A stretch of DNA of 10,312 nt from Muribaculaceae bacterium (lineage in GTDB: Bacteria > Bacteroidota > Bacteroidia > Bacteroidales > Muribaculaceae), in contig VSPO01000207.1 in NCBI GenBank assembly GCA_009775375.1, positions 1 to 10,312 on the forward strand, given 5' to 3'. Shown one piece after another: positions 1 through 6,295 of this stretch (its first letter is position 1; each line of letters opens with the position of its first letter). Below the pieces are notes generated by a model. The model ran no database searches and was not told where the DNA came from. It was given only the letters and a program-made list of their open reading frames with translations. The translations under genes and the position numbers were made by a program.

Positions 1-552
1 AAATGGAACTGATGAAATGGCAATTCGATACTGATTGACACGAGAATCATACTTGAAGTTATACGCCGTAACTCCGGCATTATAAACTACATTGTTCATG
101 ATTGCCGTATTGACAAACTGACTGATGGTGCCAGCAGAAGAACTCCATTCAACTGTGGTGTTAAACGCTGTCAGTTCGTTAAGTTTCAGATTGTCGTCCT
201 TAATCTGACCGAAAGCCATAGCGTCTCCCCAAGTCATCACACACTTATAATCAGTGTCAATGCTGTCGATGTAGAGATTGACATTTTCAAACAGGGGGAT
301 GCCGTTCTGAACATACTCACCTTTGAGCTTCAGATGAGTTAACGCAGAAGTGCATCGAATATCATCTGCCATTCCAAGCACTCGCCGATTGTTTGCGGTC
401 ATCGGCAACTTGAAGGTGTAGGAGTATGAGGCAGTAATCATCGAGAGATCACTGAATATATTGCTCTTGAAGTTGAGCGTAATACCACTCGGAGTTGACA
501 AATCCAAGCGATGCCTTTCGCCATTGCGTATGATGTAAAGTTCCTCAACCAT
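1..552 (-). CDS. Phage tail/virion protein, 3' end outside window
   Basis: An open frame of 184 codons runs from an ATG at 552 off the left edge without a stop, so only the N-terminal part is visible. It starts MVEELYIIRNGERHRLDL and contains KSNIFSDLSMITASYSYTFK, a beta-rich style that I associate with tail or baseplate proteins of Bacteroidales phages. That association is from memory, not from a search. The start lies 2 nt after the stop of the preceding gene (stop TAA ends at 555), so the two are co-transcribed and probably translationally coupled. No membrane segment or signal peptide is seen in the visible part. The coding status is firm; the role as a virion protein is inferred from position and style. 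Confidence 0.75.
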   Translation of the reverse strand, partial: MVEELYIIRNGERHRLDLSTPSGITLNFKSNIFSDLSMITASYSYTFKLPMTANNRRVLGMADDIRCTSALTHLKLKGEYVQNGIPLFENVNLYIDSIDTDYKCVMTWGDAMAFGQIKDDNLKLNELTAFNTTVEWSSSAGTISQFVNTAIMNNVVYNAGVTAYNFKYDSRVNQYRIAISSVPF

Positions 553-554
553 GA

Positions 555-1976
555 TTACAGACTTTGTGCATTATGAGCAGGAGCCTCAAAGGTGATTTCC
601 AAGTCATGAAGCTGCTGCTTATTGTCGTACTCAACGGTGGATGCCTGGATTACAACTGGCACCCATATTTCATTGCCGTCTATATCTTTGCCGAGATACA
701 TATCAATAATCGGAGAAGTGATGATGGTGCTGACCCATTCAAACATATCAGCCGTGAGATGCACAGCAGCACACTTATGAGTTACATTCAGCTCAACGCT
801 TGTATTTCTCTGCATATTGGAGAAATACATGCCTCTCAAAGGCGTGTTGATGATGATGTTATTTTTGCCGAGTTTGGTCTTCGACGACCTCTTGCCTTTG
901 GCAAACAGATAAAACTGGAGGTTCCCCTGATTATCTATCCATCTCAGATAGTGTCCGGCGGTCTCATAACTTACAGTGAGATTGACAATGGCAAGCGTCT
1001 GACCACTTTGGAAGAACGTGTAATCAAACGTGTTGTCAAACGTCGAAAACATAGACAGCTCCTCACCAATCTTATACTTTATCGTGGCGTTTCTTTGAGT
1101 GGCGGGAAACAGATCGGAAGGATAGAGGGTAACAAAACCTACATCTTGAACGATACCGCTGTTAACAAGGTTGGCACCATCAAAACGATAGCGCCATTGC
1201 ATCCCATCTTCATCTGTAATGATGTAATCGGCATTGACAAGAGGACGATTGTTACCATCAACCATTACAGAGGATGGACCTCTATGAACGCCACCACCCC
1301 AAACCTTATAATACAGACCGCCTCTGGGATGCCTCAATAAGATTTGTCTTGTCGATGAGAAGAATATTAGTGTACCACCAGTCGAATCAGTGTAGCTACC
1401 TTCTACGGCTGTGGGAGTTGTAAACTCATCAATTTCATTGATGGTATATGATGCACGAACACCTGTGAAGGGGTCGCCGTACATTCCACCATCTACTCGG
1501 CTTTGAAACTTTACATCAGAGCTATACTTAAACACCGATACTTGGAATGGAAAGCGTTTGAACCAAACCAAGTTGCGTTCAAACTGGCGTTTGTTGTTCT
1601 CGTCTCTAAATACACCGAAAGCATTGAAGCGTTCTCCTGGCGCAAGTCCTCCCCAGATGACAAGAGTATCAAAGGAGTATAGAGTGGACTGACCATTCAA
1701 TACTTGCACATTAACTTTCAGTGAGCGAGTATGCTCAGGCTCCTCAAAGAGCAGAGCGAACAATCTTGACAGATAGACATTCGTCTTTGTGTTGTAAACA
1801 CTAATAGCAATACTGCGCTGGCGTCGTATGGTACCTTCGGCCACCACTCCAACTTTGATATTCAGTGTAGAAATACCTCGGCTCTCAATCTCCAAATAAT
1901 TGGGATTGAAAGCAAAACACACCTCATCGGGATATATCAGGCGAAGCTGACCGCCACTTGCTATTGCTCGTCTCAT
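555..1976 (-). CDS. Large beta-rich phage structural protein, probably tail
   Basis: This 473-residue protein has no signal peptide or membrane helix and is rich in aromatic residues and alternating hydrophobic positions, as expected for beta-sheet virion proteins. The region YLRWIDNQGNLQFYLF (about residues 343-358) and a C-terminal domain (about 400-465, with SPIIDMYLG and WVPVVI) resemble a distal-tail type protein seen in Bacteroidales phages. I recognise this only as a pattern. Its ATG overlaps the stop of the preceding gene in an ATGA arrangement (1973-1976), and its stop sits 2 nt before the next ATG, which places it firmly in the virion operon. A long plus-strand frame inside it is a shadow. 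An alternative is a baseplate or adhesion-related component. Confidence 0.8.
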   Translation of the reverse strand: MRRAIASGGQLRLIYPDEVCFAFNPNYLEIESRGISTLNIKVGVVAEGTIRRQRSIAISVYNTKTNVYLSRLFALLFEEPEHTRSLKVNVQVLNGQSTLYSFDTLVIWGGLAPGERFNAFGVFRDENNKRQFERNLVWFKRFPFQVSVFKYSSDVKFQSRVDGGMYGDPFTGVRASYTINEIDEFTTPTAVEGSYTDSTGGTLIFFSSTRQILLRHPRGGLYYKVWGGGVHRGPSSVMVDGNNRPLVNADYIITDEDGMQWRYRFDGANLVNSGIVQDVGFVTLYPSDLFPATQRNATIKYKIGEELSMFSTFDNTFDYTFFQSGQTLAIVNLTVSYETAGHYLRWIDNQGNLQFYLFAKGKRSSKTKLGKNNIIINTPLRGMYFSNMQRNTSVELNVTHKCAAVHLTADMFEWVSTIITSPIIDMYLGKDIDGNEIWVPVVIQASTVEYDNKQQLHDLEITFEAPAHNAQSL

Positions 1977-2467
1977 TCTTGGCCGTTATTTATCTTGGCT
2001 AAACTCTGAGCCTGAACCTCCATACATTCCATTGCAAGAAGCTCCAGTTCTTCGTTCACAGCCGTTGTGTAGATATCATTGTACCCACCATCTCTATACA
2101 GGCGGGTTCCTTCTTTCATAATCTTGTGGGCTATGGCACCAGCCATAGAGCGGATGCCGCGTTCCTCCGGCGAGAGGATTGCCCGGTTTGTTTTGGCAGG
2201 GATAGGAGCCACCGAGATACCCTTGTCGATAATCCACTGCCTTATGATGCCGACAAATCCTTTGGGGACCTTGCCACCTTTGCGACCATGTTCCATAGCA
2301 AGGAAGGACTTCGAGCCCCACAGCACACCTACATTGCCAGTAACCTCAACTGTCAGAGAGGCGACAGAGCGACCACTGGCATTGCGATTGTTCGCCGCCA
2401 TCTGATTGGCTACCTTTGCCTTGACGTTTTCGAGATGAAGTTTGATTATTCCTTGAATCTGTTCCAT
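1973..2467 (-). CDS. HK97 gp10-like tail completion / head-tail joining protein (putative)
   Basis: The protein has 164 residues if the ATG at 2467 is used. The frame is open upstream to 2551, but that extension would overlap the previous gene by 56 nt and has an untypical Ser/Arg/Trp-rich sequence, so the internal start is preferred. Visible features are an N-terminal amphipathic helix (about 1-27), SGRSVASLTVEV (31-42), a SFLAMEHGRKGG segment (54-65) and GTRLYRDGG (120-128). This layout recalls the HK97 gp10 family, which acts at the tail-tube end or the head-tail joint. The match is by eye and moderate. The stop is overlapped by the next start in an ATGA junction. The 28 nt before the start carry a T-run and no Shine-Dalgarno sequence. 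Confidence 0.7.
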   Translation of the reverse strand: MEQIQGIIKLHLENVKAKVANQMAANNRNASGRSVASLTVEVTGNVGVLWGSKSFLAMEHGRKGGKVPKGFVGIIRQWIIDKGISVAPIPAKTNRAILSPEERGIRSMAGAIAHKIMKEGTRLYRDGGYNDIYTTAVNEELELLAMECMEVQAQSLAKINNGQE

Positions 2468-2495
2468 AATCGTATAGACAATACATCGAAAAAAA

Positions 2496-2993
2496 TCACT
2501 CCATCTCCAACCTCTCCGGCTCGTTGCAGAGGTTGACACCAGCCTCCTCAACGAGCGTCGGACTAATGACTATGCCAGTTACATTGTGGTCGAGGTGGTC
2601 ATACAGCACCTGATAAGGAATGTCATCTTCAAGCTCCGATAAGTAGCCGCTTTCATTGACAGCACGGACAAAACGGATGCACAGACGTTTCATCGCCTCT
2701 ACTATCCCGTCATTCTCCGCACCATCGAAATCAAAGTCAGTAGGACTGACAAAGGCTATCTGAGCATTGGGGCGGTCAAGCACCTCATTCCATTTGAAGT
2801 GGAACGAGCCGGAGGGCGGCAGGACATAGATGATGGTGGGCTTCTCTACATCGTCGAGAGCGACATTAGCCTGCGCCCAGTTACAGAACTGATAGCCGAC
2901 ATCCTCGCCGAGGGATTCGACTATCTTACGGACCTTAGCCTCAACCGTGCCGAGGCGACCTTCTGTGTCATGTGTGGGATTACGTTCTTCCAT
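2496..2993 (-). CDS. Conserved-style phage protein, possibly tail terminator or connector
   Basis: This 165-residue soluble protein has an acidic, helical N-terminus (GTVEAKVRKIVESLGEDVG, about residues 15-33), then a beta strand PTIIYVLPPSG (52-62) and IAFVSPTDFDF (79-89), a helix VEAMKRLCIRFVRAVNESG (98-116), and further strands. Alternating helix and strand, the size, and the place directly before a gp10-like gene fit a tail terminator or tail-to-head joining protein, but no diagnostic motif is seen. The start ATG shares one base with the stop of the preceding gene (TAATG at 2991-2995), a coupling signal that fixes this start. Coding status is firm; function is a guess from context. Confidence 0.75.
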   Translation of the reverse strand: MEERNPTHDTEGRLGTVEAKVRKIVESLGEDVGYQFCNWAQANVALDDVEKPTIIYVLPPSGSFHFKWNEVLDRPNAQIAFVSPTDFDFDGAENDGIVEAMKRLCIRFVRAVNESGYLSELEDDIPYQVLYDHLDHNVTGIVISPTLVEEAGVNLCNEPERLEME

Positions 2994-3592
2994 TACCTTT
3001 TCCGTTTAGCCTTTTCTGTATACTGCTTGTTCAACCTCTGCTCGTATTCAGCCTTCTCATTGTCATTCTTCATGCAAGTGTAGATGCGAATCCAAGCAAC
3101 GCTGTAAACCTCATCCTGATTAGTGATACCCATTCGTTTGGCATACCAGTCAATCACCCCAAAGGTGCCGAAGTTGAGGTCTTCGACTCCGGCGGCTATT
3201 TCTTCTGGAGAGTGCGTTACTTTGATTGAGGCAAACAGCTTGTTTATGCGGTCCAATTCGGCTCTGACAAAGTTGATCACGCCGAATACATCGAATACAT
3301 TCAGCTTATAGACCTGCTCCGGCTCTATCCCCATAAGGATGGAGAACACCTTTACAGCCGGGTCTTCCTTATCGTGGTCGATGCGGCTGAAATCGTCGAG
3401 CTGTCCGTAAGTGATGGTGTTGAGGTTTTCGGGCACCTCCTTGCCGAGGATGAAGGCAGGGCGCTTCGCCTCCTTCAACTGGTCAAGCAGTTCTGCCTGA
3501 TGGTCCTTATGACATAGAGGCAACAAGATAAGAAACTCGCCATAGGTGGTAAGCTTCGCCTTCTTACTGTTTCTACGTCTGTTCTTTTTCAT
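2993..3592 (-). CDS. Phage protein, candidate tail assembly chaperone-like
   Basis: This 199-residue protein begins with a very basic tail (MKKNRRRNSKKAK) and ends with another (TEKAKRKR). The middle is helical: LTTYGEFLILLPLC (14-27), LNTITYGQLDDFSRI (57-71), DVFGVINFVRAELDRINKLF (101-120), and NFGTFGVIDWYAKRMGI (140-156). The pattern of short helices with TYGQL and a membership in a tail-gene run recalls Bacteroidales phage proteins that I associate with tail assembly, but this is from memory and unproven. The basic ends could equally bind DNA. It is the first gene after the terminase large subunit, separated by 73 nt, the largest gap within the virion operon. Confidence 0.7.
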   Translation of the reverse strand: MKKNRRRNSKKAKLTTYGEFLILLPLCHKDHQAELLDQLKEAKRPAFILGKEVPENLNTITYGQLDDFSRIDHDKEDPAVKVFSILMGIEPEQVYKLNVFDVFGVINFVRAELDRINKLFASIKVTHSPEEIAAGVEDLNFGTFGVIDWYAKRMGITNQDEVYSVAWIRIYTCMKNDNEKAEYEQRLNKQYTEKAKRKR

Positions 3593-3596
3593 ATTT

Positions 3597-3604
3597 CAAA
3601 ATTA
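3597..3604 (-). promoter_or_regulatory. Possible -7 box before the post-terminase genes
   Basis: The minus strand reads TAATTTTG, matching the Bacteroidota -7 consensus TAnnTTTG, 4 nt before the ATG at 3592. No good TTTG lies 19-20 nt upstream (only GATG), and a start here would give a leaderless message. It may just reflect AT-rich sequence near a start codon. Confidence 0.2.
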
Positions 3605-3665
3605 CTAATTTAATAATCTCTTGACATCAACATACTTATGAGAAGTAATGAACATCAGCGGTCAG

Positions 3666-5108
3666 TTAGCGGGCGTTCCTGAACTTATGAACATGACCAG
3701 TTACGCCAGTCGTAACTCCTGGGGTGAAGTTCTCCACCATACCAGTCAGCACATCGGGAGCGTCGTCGTGAGCATTTCGCCCGACCTTTCGGTATCCCTT
3801 GACTGCCTGTGCAAACTGGGGCCAGCGGGTCTCCCAATCCGAAGGGAAAAAGATGAGGTTCTGAACTTCCGCAGAGTGGGAGAATATGCGGACATTCTTG
3901 TTCAAACCTTGAAAAAAGGATGTGAAGCGCATCTTCAATGCAACCGGGGTGCCTTGCAGTCTGACGTTCTTCTCTACATTGCGGGCGAAGCCTTCGCCAC
4001 CATTGTTGCTCTCCACCTTGACCAACTGAGTGCCGTTGATCAACAGCATCTCTGCGGTCTTGACCTCCGTGTATTCCATCGGCTTGTCTGTGTAGAGGAC
4101 ATCCGTAACATACATCCCCGAAGGCGTCTCAACGTAGCAGACAGAACATAAAAAATCGGCGCCTTTGTCGGCTGTATCTGTGTAGTTCTTACGGATGCTC
4201 TGCTCCATAGGAAGCACTTCATACGTCCGTAGCTTCGAGTACATGAGACCTTCAAGAGGCTTGGGGTTCTGCATATACTGCGTGTCGAATACGAATTGAT
4301 TGGCCGATTCTATCTTGTGCAGTTCCTCAATGGTATGCTTAAAGGGCCATAGGGCTTCTTCCTCGCCGTCTTCGTTGTAACTGATACAGGGAACACTAAG
4401 CACCTCCCATTCGTCCGGCTCCAGTTCCATAAGGTAGCCACAAAGGTCATGCTCGTGGAGCCTTTGCATAATGATGATGATGGGAGTATTGCGGCTGTTG
4501 ACACGGTTTCGGATGGTGGTCTCGAAGTGCAGGTTCACAGCCTCCCTGTTGTTGTCTGACAGAGCGTCTGCGGGCTTGATGGGGTCATCAATGACAATGG
4601 CTCCCCCGAATTGCCATTCGTCTCCTTCGTTCTCGATTGCTCCGGCACCGAAGCCAGTCACCTGTCCGAGGGATGAGGTTGCATACAGTCCTCCGCCTTT
4701 CGTGGTGTTCCACTGGCTCTTGGTATCAGTGCCTACGGCTATCTCGACGCCAAACAGGCGTTGGTAATCTTCTGACTTTACAATGTCCTTGACAGCAACA
4801 GAATTGCCGAGGGCGAGGTCTCCCGAATACGACAGGTGGATGAACTTTGCAGCCGGGTTGATAGCCAGACCCATTGCGATGAAATTGCGGGACACAAGCT
4901 CCGACTTTGAGTAACGAGGGGCAATGTTGATTATCAGCCTTCGGGTCTTGCCTGTCAGCACGTCATTGAGCTTATCGCATATCATTCTGTGATGTTTGCC
5001 GACAACAAATTTCTTCCCGCCATTCATCAGCTTGAAGAAATAGCGGGCGAAATGGAGTGAGTCAGACAAGATCCAGCTCCTCAATACGTCATCGGCATCA
5101 TAGACCAT
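3666..5108 (-). CDS. terL: Terminase large subunit (packaging ATPase and nuclease)
   Basis: This 480-residue protein drives DNA into the procapsid and cuts the concatemer. The N-terminal ATPase shows a Walker A-like motif IAPRYSKSE (62-70), a Walker B IVIDDP (171-176) and a coupling-type motif IIIMQRLHEHDLCGYL (210-225). The C-terminal RNase H-like nuclease shows acidic residues in YTDTADKGADF (309-319), VESNNGG (365-371) and HDDAPDVLTG (447-456), the last a typical metal-binding end. Length is normal for a complete TerL. It starts 8 nt after the stop of terS. The Walker A has Ser where the usual Gly precedes Lys, a known variation among terminases rather than clear decay. The gene next downstream is not a portal, which is unusual. 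Confidence 0.95.
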   Translation of the reverse strand: MVYDADDVLRSWILSDSLHFARYFFKLMNGGKKFVVGKHHRMICDKLNDVLTGKTRRLIINIAPRYSKSELVSRNFIAMGLAINPAAKFIHLSYSGDLALGNSVAVKDIVKSEDYQRLFGVEIAVGTDTKSQWNTTKGGGLYATSSLGQVTGFGAGAIENEGDEWQFGGAIVIDDPIKPADALSDNNREAVNLHFETTIRNRVNSRNTPIIIIMQRLHEHDLCGYLMELEPDEWEVLSVPCISYNEDGEEEALWPFKHTIEELHKIESANQFVFDTQYMQNPKPLEGLMYSKLRTYEVLPMEQSIRKNYTDTADKGADFLCSVCYVETPSGMYVTDVLYTDKPMEYTEVKTAEMLLINGTQLVKVESNNGGEGFARNVEKNVRLQGTPVALKMRFTSFFQGLNKNVRIFSHSAEVQNLIFFPSDWETRWPQFAQAVKGYRKVGRNAHDDAPDVLTGMVENFTPGVTTGVTGHVHKFRNAR

Positions 5109-5116
5109 AGGCTATA

Positions 5117-5524
5117 TCAGCACTCTTTTTCCAGTTGCTTGATAAACTCTGCGGCTTCCTCCTGGCTCATACCTTTGATGGCTCCCTGGACGGTTGCCTT
5201 AATCTCCTGACCTTCGATATAGCCACGTCCTTTGTGCTTCGTCTTTAGGTAGAAGATGATAGCCGTGAGGTTGCCTTCATTTATAGCCATCATTAGCTTC
5301 GACTCTGCGAGGTCGCCGAGGCTTTCGTCATAGTCATTAAGCATCTTCTCCAGTTCGGGGAATTGCTTTCGCCATTGCCAGAGGGTGCTTCGGTCAATTC
5401 CGAGGGCTTCCGCAGTCAATGCAAGGTTGCCTGCATTTGCCTTGTAAGTCTTGGCAATAATCGGGAACGGGATGTTCTTGTAGCGAGCATCTTCGTCATT
5501 CTTGTCTTTACTTGCATCTGCCAT
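5117..5524 (-). CDS. terS: Terminase small subunit
   Basis: The protein has 135 residues from the ATG at 5524. A longer in-frame start at 5602 exists but would overlap the preceding regulator gene by 31 nt and add an untypical Cys/Arg-rich leader, so the shorter form is chosen. It contains a helix-turn-helix NLALTAEALGIDRSTLWQWR (33-52), an oligomerisation-type helical middle (LGDLAESKLMMAINEGN, 69-85) and the stretch FYLKTKHKGRGYIEGQEI (91-108), which is characteristic of small terminase subunits of this class. It would recognise the packaging site and hand DNA to TerL, encoded immediately downstream. The start lies in an AT-rich context (CTATAAAAATGG) without a Shine-Dalgarno sequence. Confidence 0.9.
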   Translation of the reverse strand: MADASKDKNDEDARYKNIPFPIIAKTYKANAGNLALTAEALGIDRSTLWQWRKQFPELEKMLNDYDESLGDLAESKLMMAINEGNLTAIIFYLKTKHKGRGYIEGQEIKATVQGAIKGMSQEEAAEFIKQLEKEC

Positions 5525-5571
5525 TTTTATAGTGGGATTTTGTTGGATTAAACTTTGCCTTTTCAAGTCAT

Positions 5572-5988
5572 TCAGACGGCACTCACAGCCGAGGTGGTAC
5601 ATCTTACAATGCCGAGTCCCAGCACCTCCATCGCTTTCTCGATGTTGTTCGTTGACATCCTCCGGGCACCAGTGAGGAAGGCAGACAGCACGGAGGGGTC
5701 AATGCCAGTCTGACGGGCAATGTCGCAAATCTTGATACCAGTCTGTCTCATCTGCATATAGAAAATCTCCGGCAGGTCATCGGCAGGGATGTAAGAGAAG
5801 CCGACCGATTTCGGGCCTACCGAGAGGCCGAGCATATTGAGTGCTTTGATGAAGAATGGGAACGGCAGCGTCCTTGCTCCGTTAATCCATGCGTTGAAGT
5901 TCGTCGAGCACATACCAAGTTCCCGGCTGAACTGGGAATGAGACATTCCGCTTTCGTTGATTGCTTGTCTAATCTTTTCTCTTACCAT
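5572..5988 (-). CDS. Transcription regulator with two tandem HTH domains
   Basis: This 138-residue protein consists of two helix-turn-helix units with an exact, gapless 70-residue period. G14, R22, G25, G37-A38-R39, A49 and L53-G54-L55 repeat as G84, R92, G95, G107-A108-R109, A119 and L123-G124-L125. Unit 1 spans about 3-57 (SQFSRELGMCSTNFNAW) and unit 2 about 73-127 (CDIARQTGIDPSVLSAF). Both resemble XRE/Cro-type domains. It is the first gene of the packaging operon, with its own strong promoter 18 nt upstream, and 47 nt separate it from terS. It probably controls its own promoter and perhaps the divergent plus-strand promoter. Whether it is a repressor or a late activator cannot be told from sequence. 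Confidence 0.88.
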   Translation of the reverse strand: MVREKIRQAINESGMSHSQFSRELGMCSTNFNAWINGARTLPFPFFIKALNMLGLSVGPKSVGFSYIPADDLPEIFYMQMRQTGIKICDIARQTGIDPSVLSAFLTGARRMSTNNIEKAMEVLGLGIVRCTTSAVSAV

Positions 5989-6005
5989 AATCTTGAACTG
6001 TGATG

Positions 6006-6037
6006 CAAAGTTAACAAAATCTTATCATATCTACAAT
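6006..6037 (-). promoter_or_regulatory. Bacteroidota-type promoter of the packaging operon
   Basis: On the minus strand, ATTG (6034-6037, one mismatch to the -33 box TTTG), a 20 nt spacer, and a perfect -7 box TAACTTTG (6006-6013) precede the regulator gene. Transcription should begin near 6000, leaving a leader of only about 12 nt before the ATG at 5988. Confidence 0.7.
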
Positions 6038-6081
6038 ATTTCAAGTGAACAATACTATCATTCTATTCGTTAATGATTATA

Positions 6082-6131
6082 TCGGATTTTCAGACATTTT
6101 ACAGGGCCGGATTTTGAGCCGATTTTTGAGC
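6082..6131. repeat. Three short direct repeats between divergent promoters, candidate operator
   Basis: TCGGATTTTCAGA (6082-6094), CCGGATTTTGAGC (6107-6119) and CCGATTTTTGAGC (6119-6131) are related. The last two match at 11 of 13 positions with a 12 nt period, about one helix turn; the first is 25 nt away. They lie between the leftward (6006-6037) and rightward (6138-6168) promoters. A tandem-HTH regulator encoded next door is an obvious candidate binder, by inference only. Nothing else is seen in 6038-6137. Confidence 0.4.
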
Positions 6132-6137
6132 GTCTGC

Positions 6138-6168
6138 TTTGCCATGTCGCTGATATTTTGTAACTTTG
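6138..6168 (+). promoter_or_regulatory. Bacteroidota-type promoter on the plus strand
   Basis: A perfect TTTG (6138-6141), a 19 nt spacer and a perfect TAACTTTG (6161-6168) form the best consensus promoter in the window. It points to the right, against all protein genes, with an expected start near 6173. No ATG-initiated reading frame follows, but an intrinsic terminator lies about 120 nt downstream. Confidence 0.65.
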
Positions 6169-6178
6169 TCTCAGAGTT

Positions 6179-6217
6179 TTAATTTCCATCGTCAAAGCCC
6201 ACCCCTGTGGTGGCCAT
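6179..6217 (-). CDS. Possible 12-residue peptide gene behind a leader cassette
   Basis: The minus strand encodes MATTGVGFDDGN followed by TAA. Its ATG stands exactly 6 nt after CCTAAAG, the same spacing as in the cassettes before pcfK and the membrane-protein gene, which is the only argument for translation. The frame also contains an inverted repeat (6199-6213). It may be a decayed gene remnant or only the template of the opposite RNA. Confidence 0.25.
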   Translation of the reverse strand: MATTGVGFDDGN

Positions 6218-6262
6218 CTTCGACTTTAGGTTATTAAATCTTTATTTGCATATAAGCAGATC
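6218..6262 (-). promoter_or_regulatory. Leader cassette A with mini-ORF MQIKI
   Basis: On the minus strand the cassette reads GATCTGCTTATATGCAAATA, continues into AAAGATTTAATAACC, and ends CTAAAGTCGAAG before an ATG at 6217. It contains a mini-ORF ATG-CAA-ATA-AAG-ATT-TAA (6234-6251), ending 16 nt before that ATG. It shares 24 identical nt with cassette D (9806-9829), 10 + 11 nt with cassette C, and most of 26 nt with element B. It follows a six-gene operon and precedes only a 12-codon frame, so it may serve mainly as the template of the antisense RNA. Confidence 0.6.
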
Positions 6263-6295
6263 CACCCGTGAGGGCAGGTCTGCTTTCTTGTTTTT
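6254..6295 (+). terminator. Intrinsic terminator of the plus-strand RNA
   Basis: A 9-pair stem AAGCAGATC / GGTCTGCTT (6254-6262 with 6277-6285, one G-U pair) has a CA/CA internal loop, then CCC/GGG closed by a GTGA tetraloop (6268-6271). The tail TCTTGTTTTT (6286-6295) is U-rich in the plus direction only. In the minus direction the stem is followed by TATATGC, so it is not a good terminator for the early operon that ends here. Confidence 0.75.

Larger units (their letters stand above)
6173..6295 (+). ncRNA. Predicted small antisense RNA complementary to early-gene leaders
   Basis: The RNA is defined by a consensus promoter (6138-6168) and an intrinsic terminator (6254-6295) on the same strand. 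There is no ATG on the plus strand in between; a GTG frame exists but looks fortuitous. The predicted transcript is about 120 nt. It has a 5' hairpin CCACC-CCTGT-GGTGG (6199-6213), an AU-rich probably single-stranded middle (6214-6253), and the terminator stem. The middle is complementary to the leader before pcfK (24 nt without a break, 6239-6262 against 9806-9829), to the leader before the membrane-protein gene (two blocks of 10 and 11 nt), and to the start region at 6776-6802. This is the classic layout of an antisense sRNA. Transcription itself is predicted, not shown. Confidence 0.5.

Noticed and set aside
62..70. Walker A of TerL seen as a broken active site (Ser for Gly; residue numbers of the protein)
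   Set aside because: Terminases often deviate from the textbook motif, Lys and Ser are kept, and all other ATPase and nuclease residues are present.
564..1340. A 258-codon open frame on the plus strand
   Set aside because: It lies wholly inside the well-supported 473-residue virion gene on the other strand, has no promoter and a composition of a mirror frame.
2468..2551. Longer N-terminus for the gp10-like gene
   Set aside because: It overlaps the preceding gene by 56 nt and encodes an untypical Ser/Arg/Trp-rich stretch; the ATG at 2467 fits the family better.
5525..5602. Longer N-terminus for the terminase small subunit
   Set aside because: It would overlap the regulator gene by 31 nt and add an untypical Cys/Arg-rich start; the ATG at 5524 gives a normal length.
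6254..6285. The 6254-6285 hairpin as terminator of the early operon
   Set aside because: In the minus direction it is followed by TATATGC instead of a T-run; the T-rich tail exists only on the plus strand.
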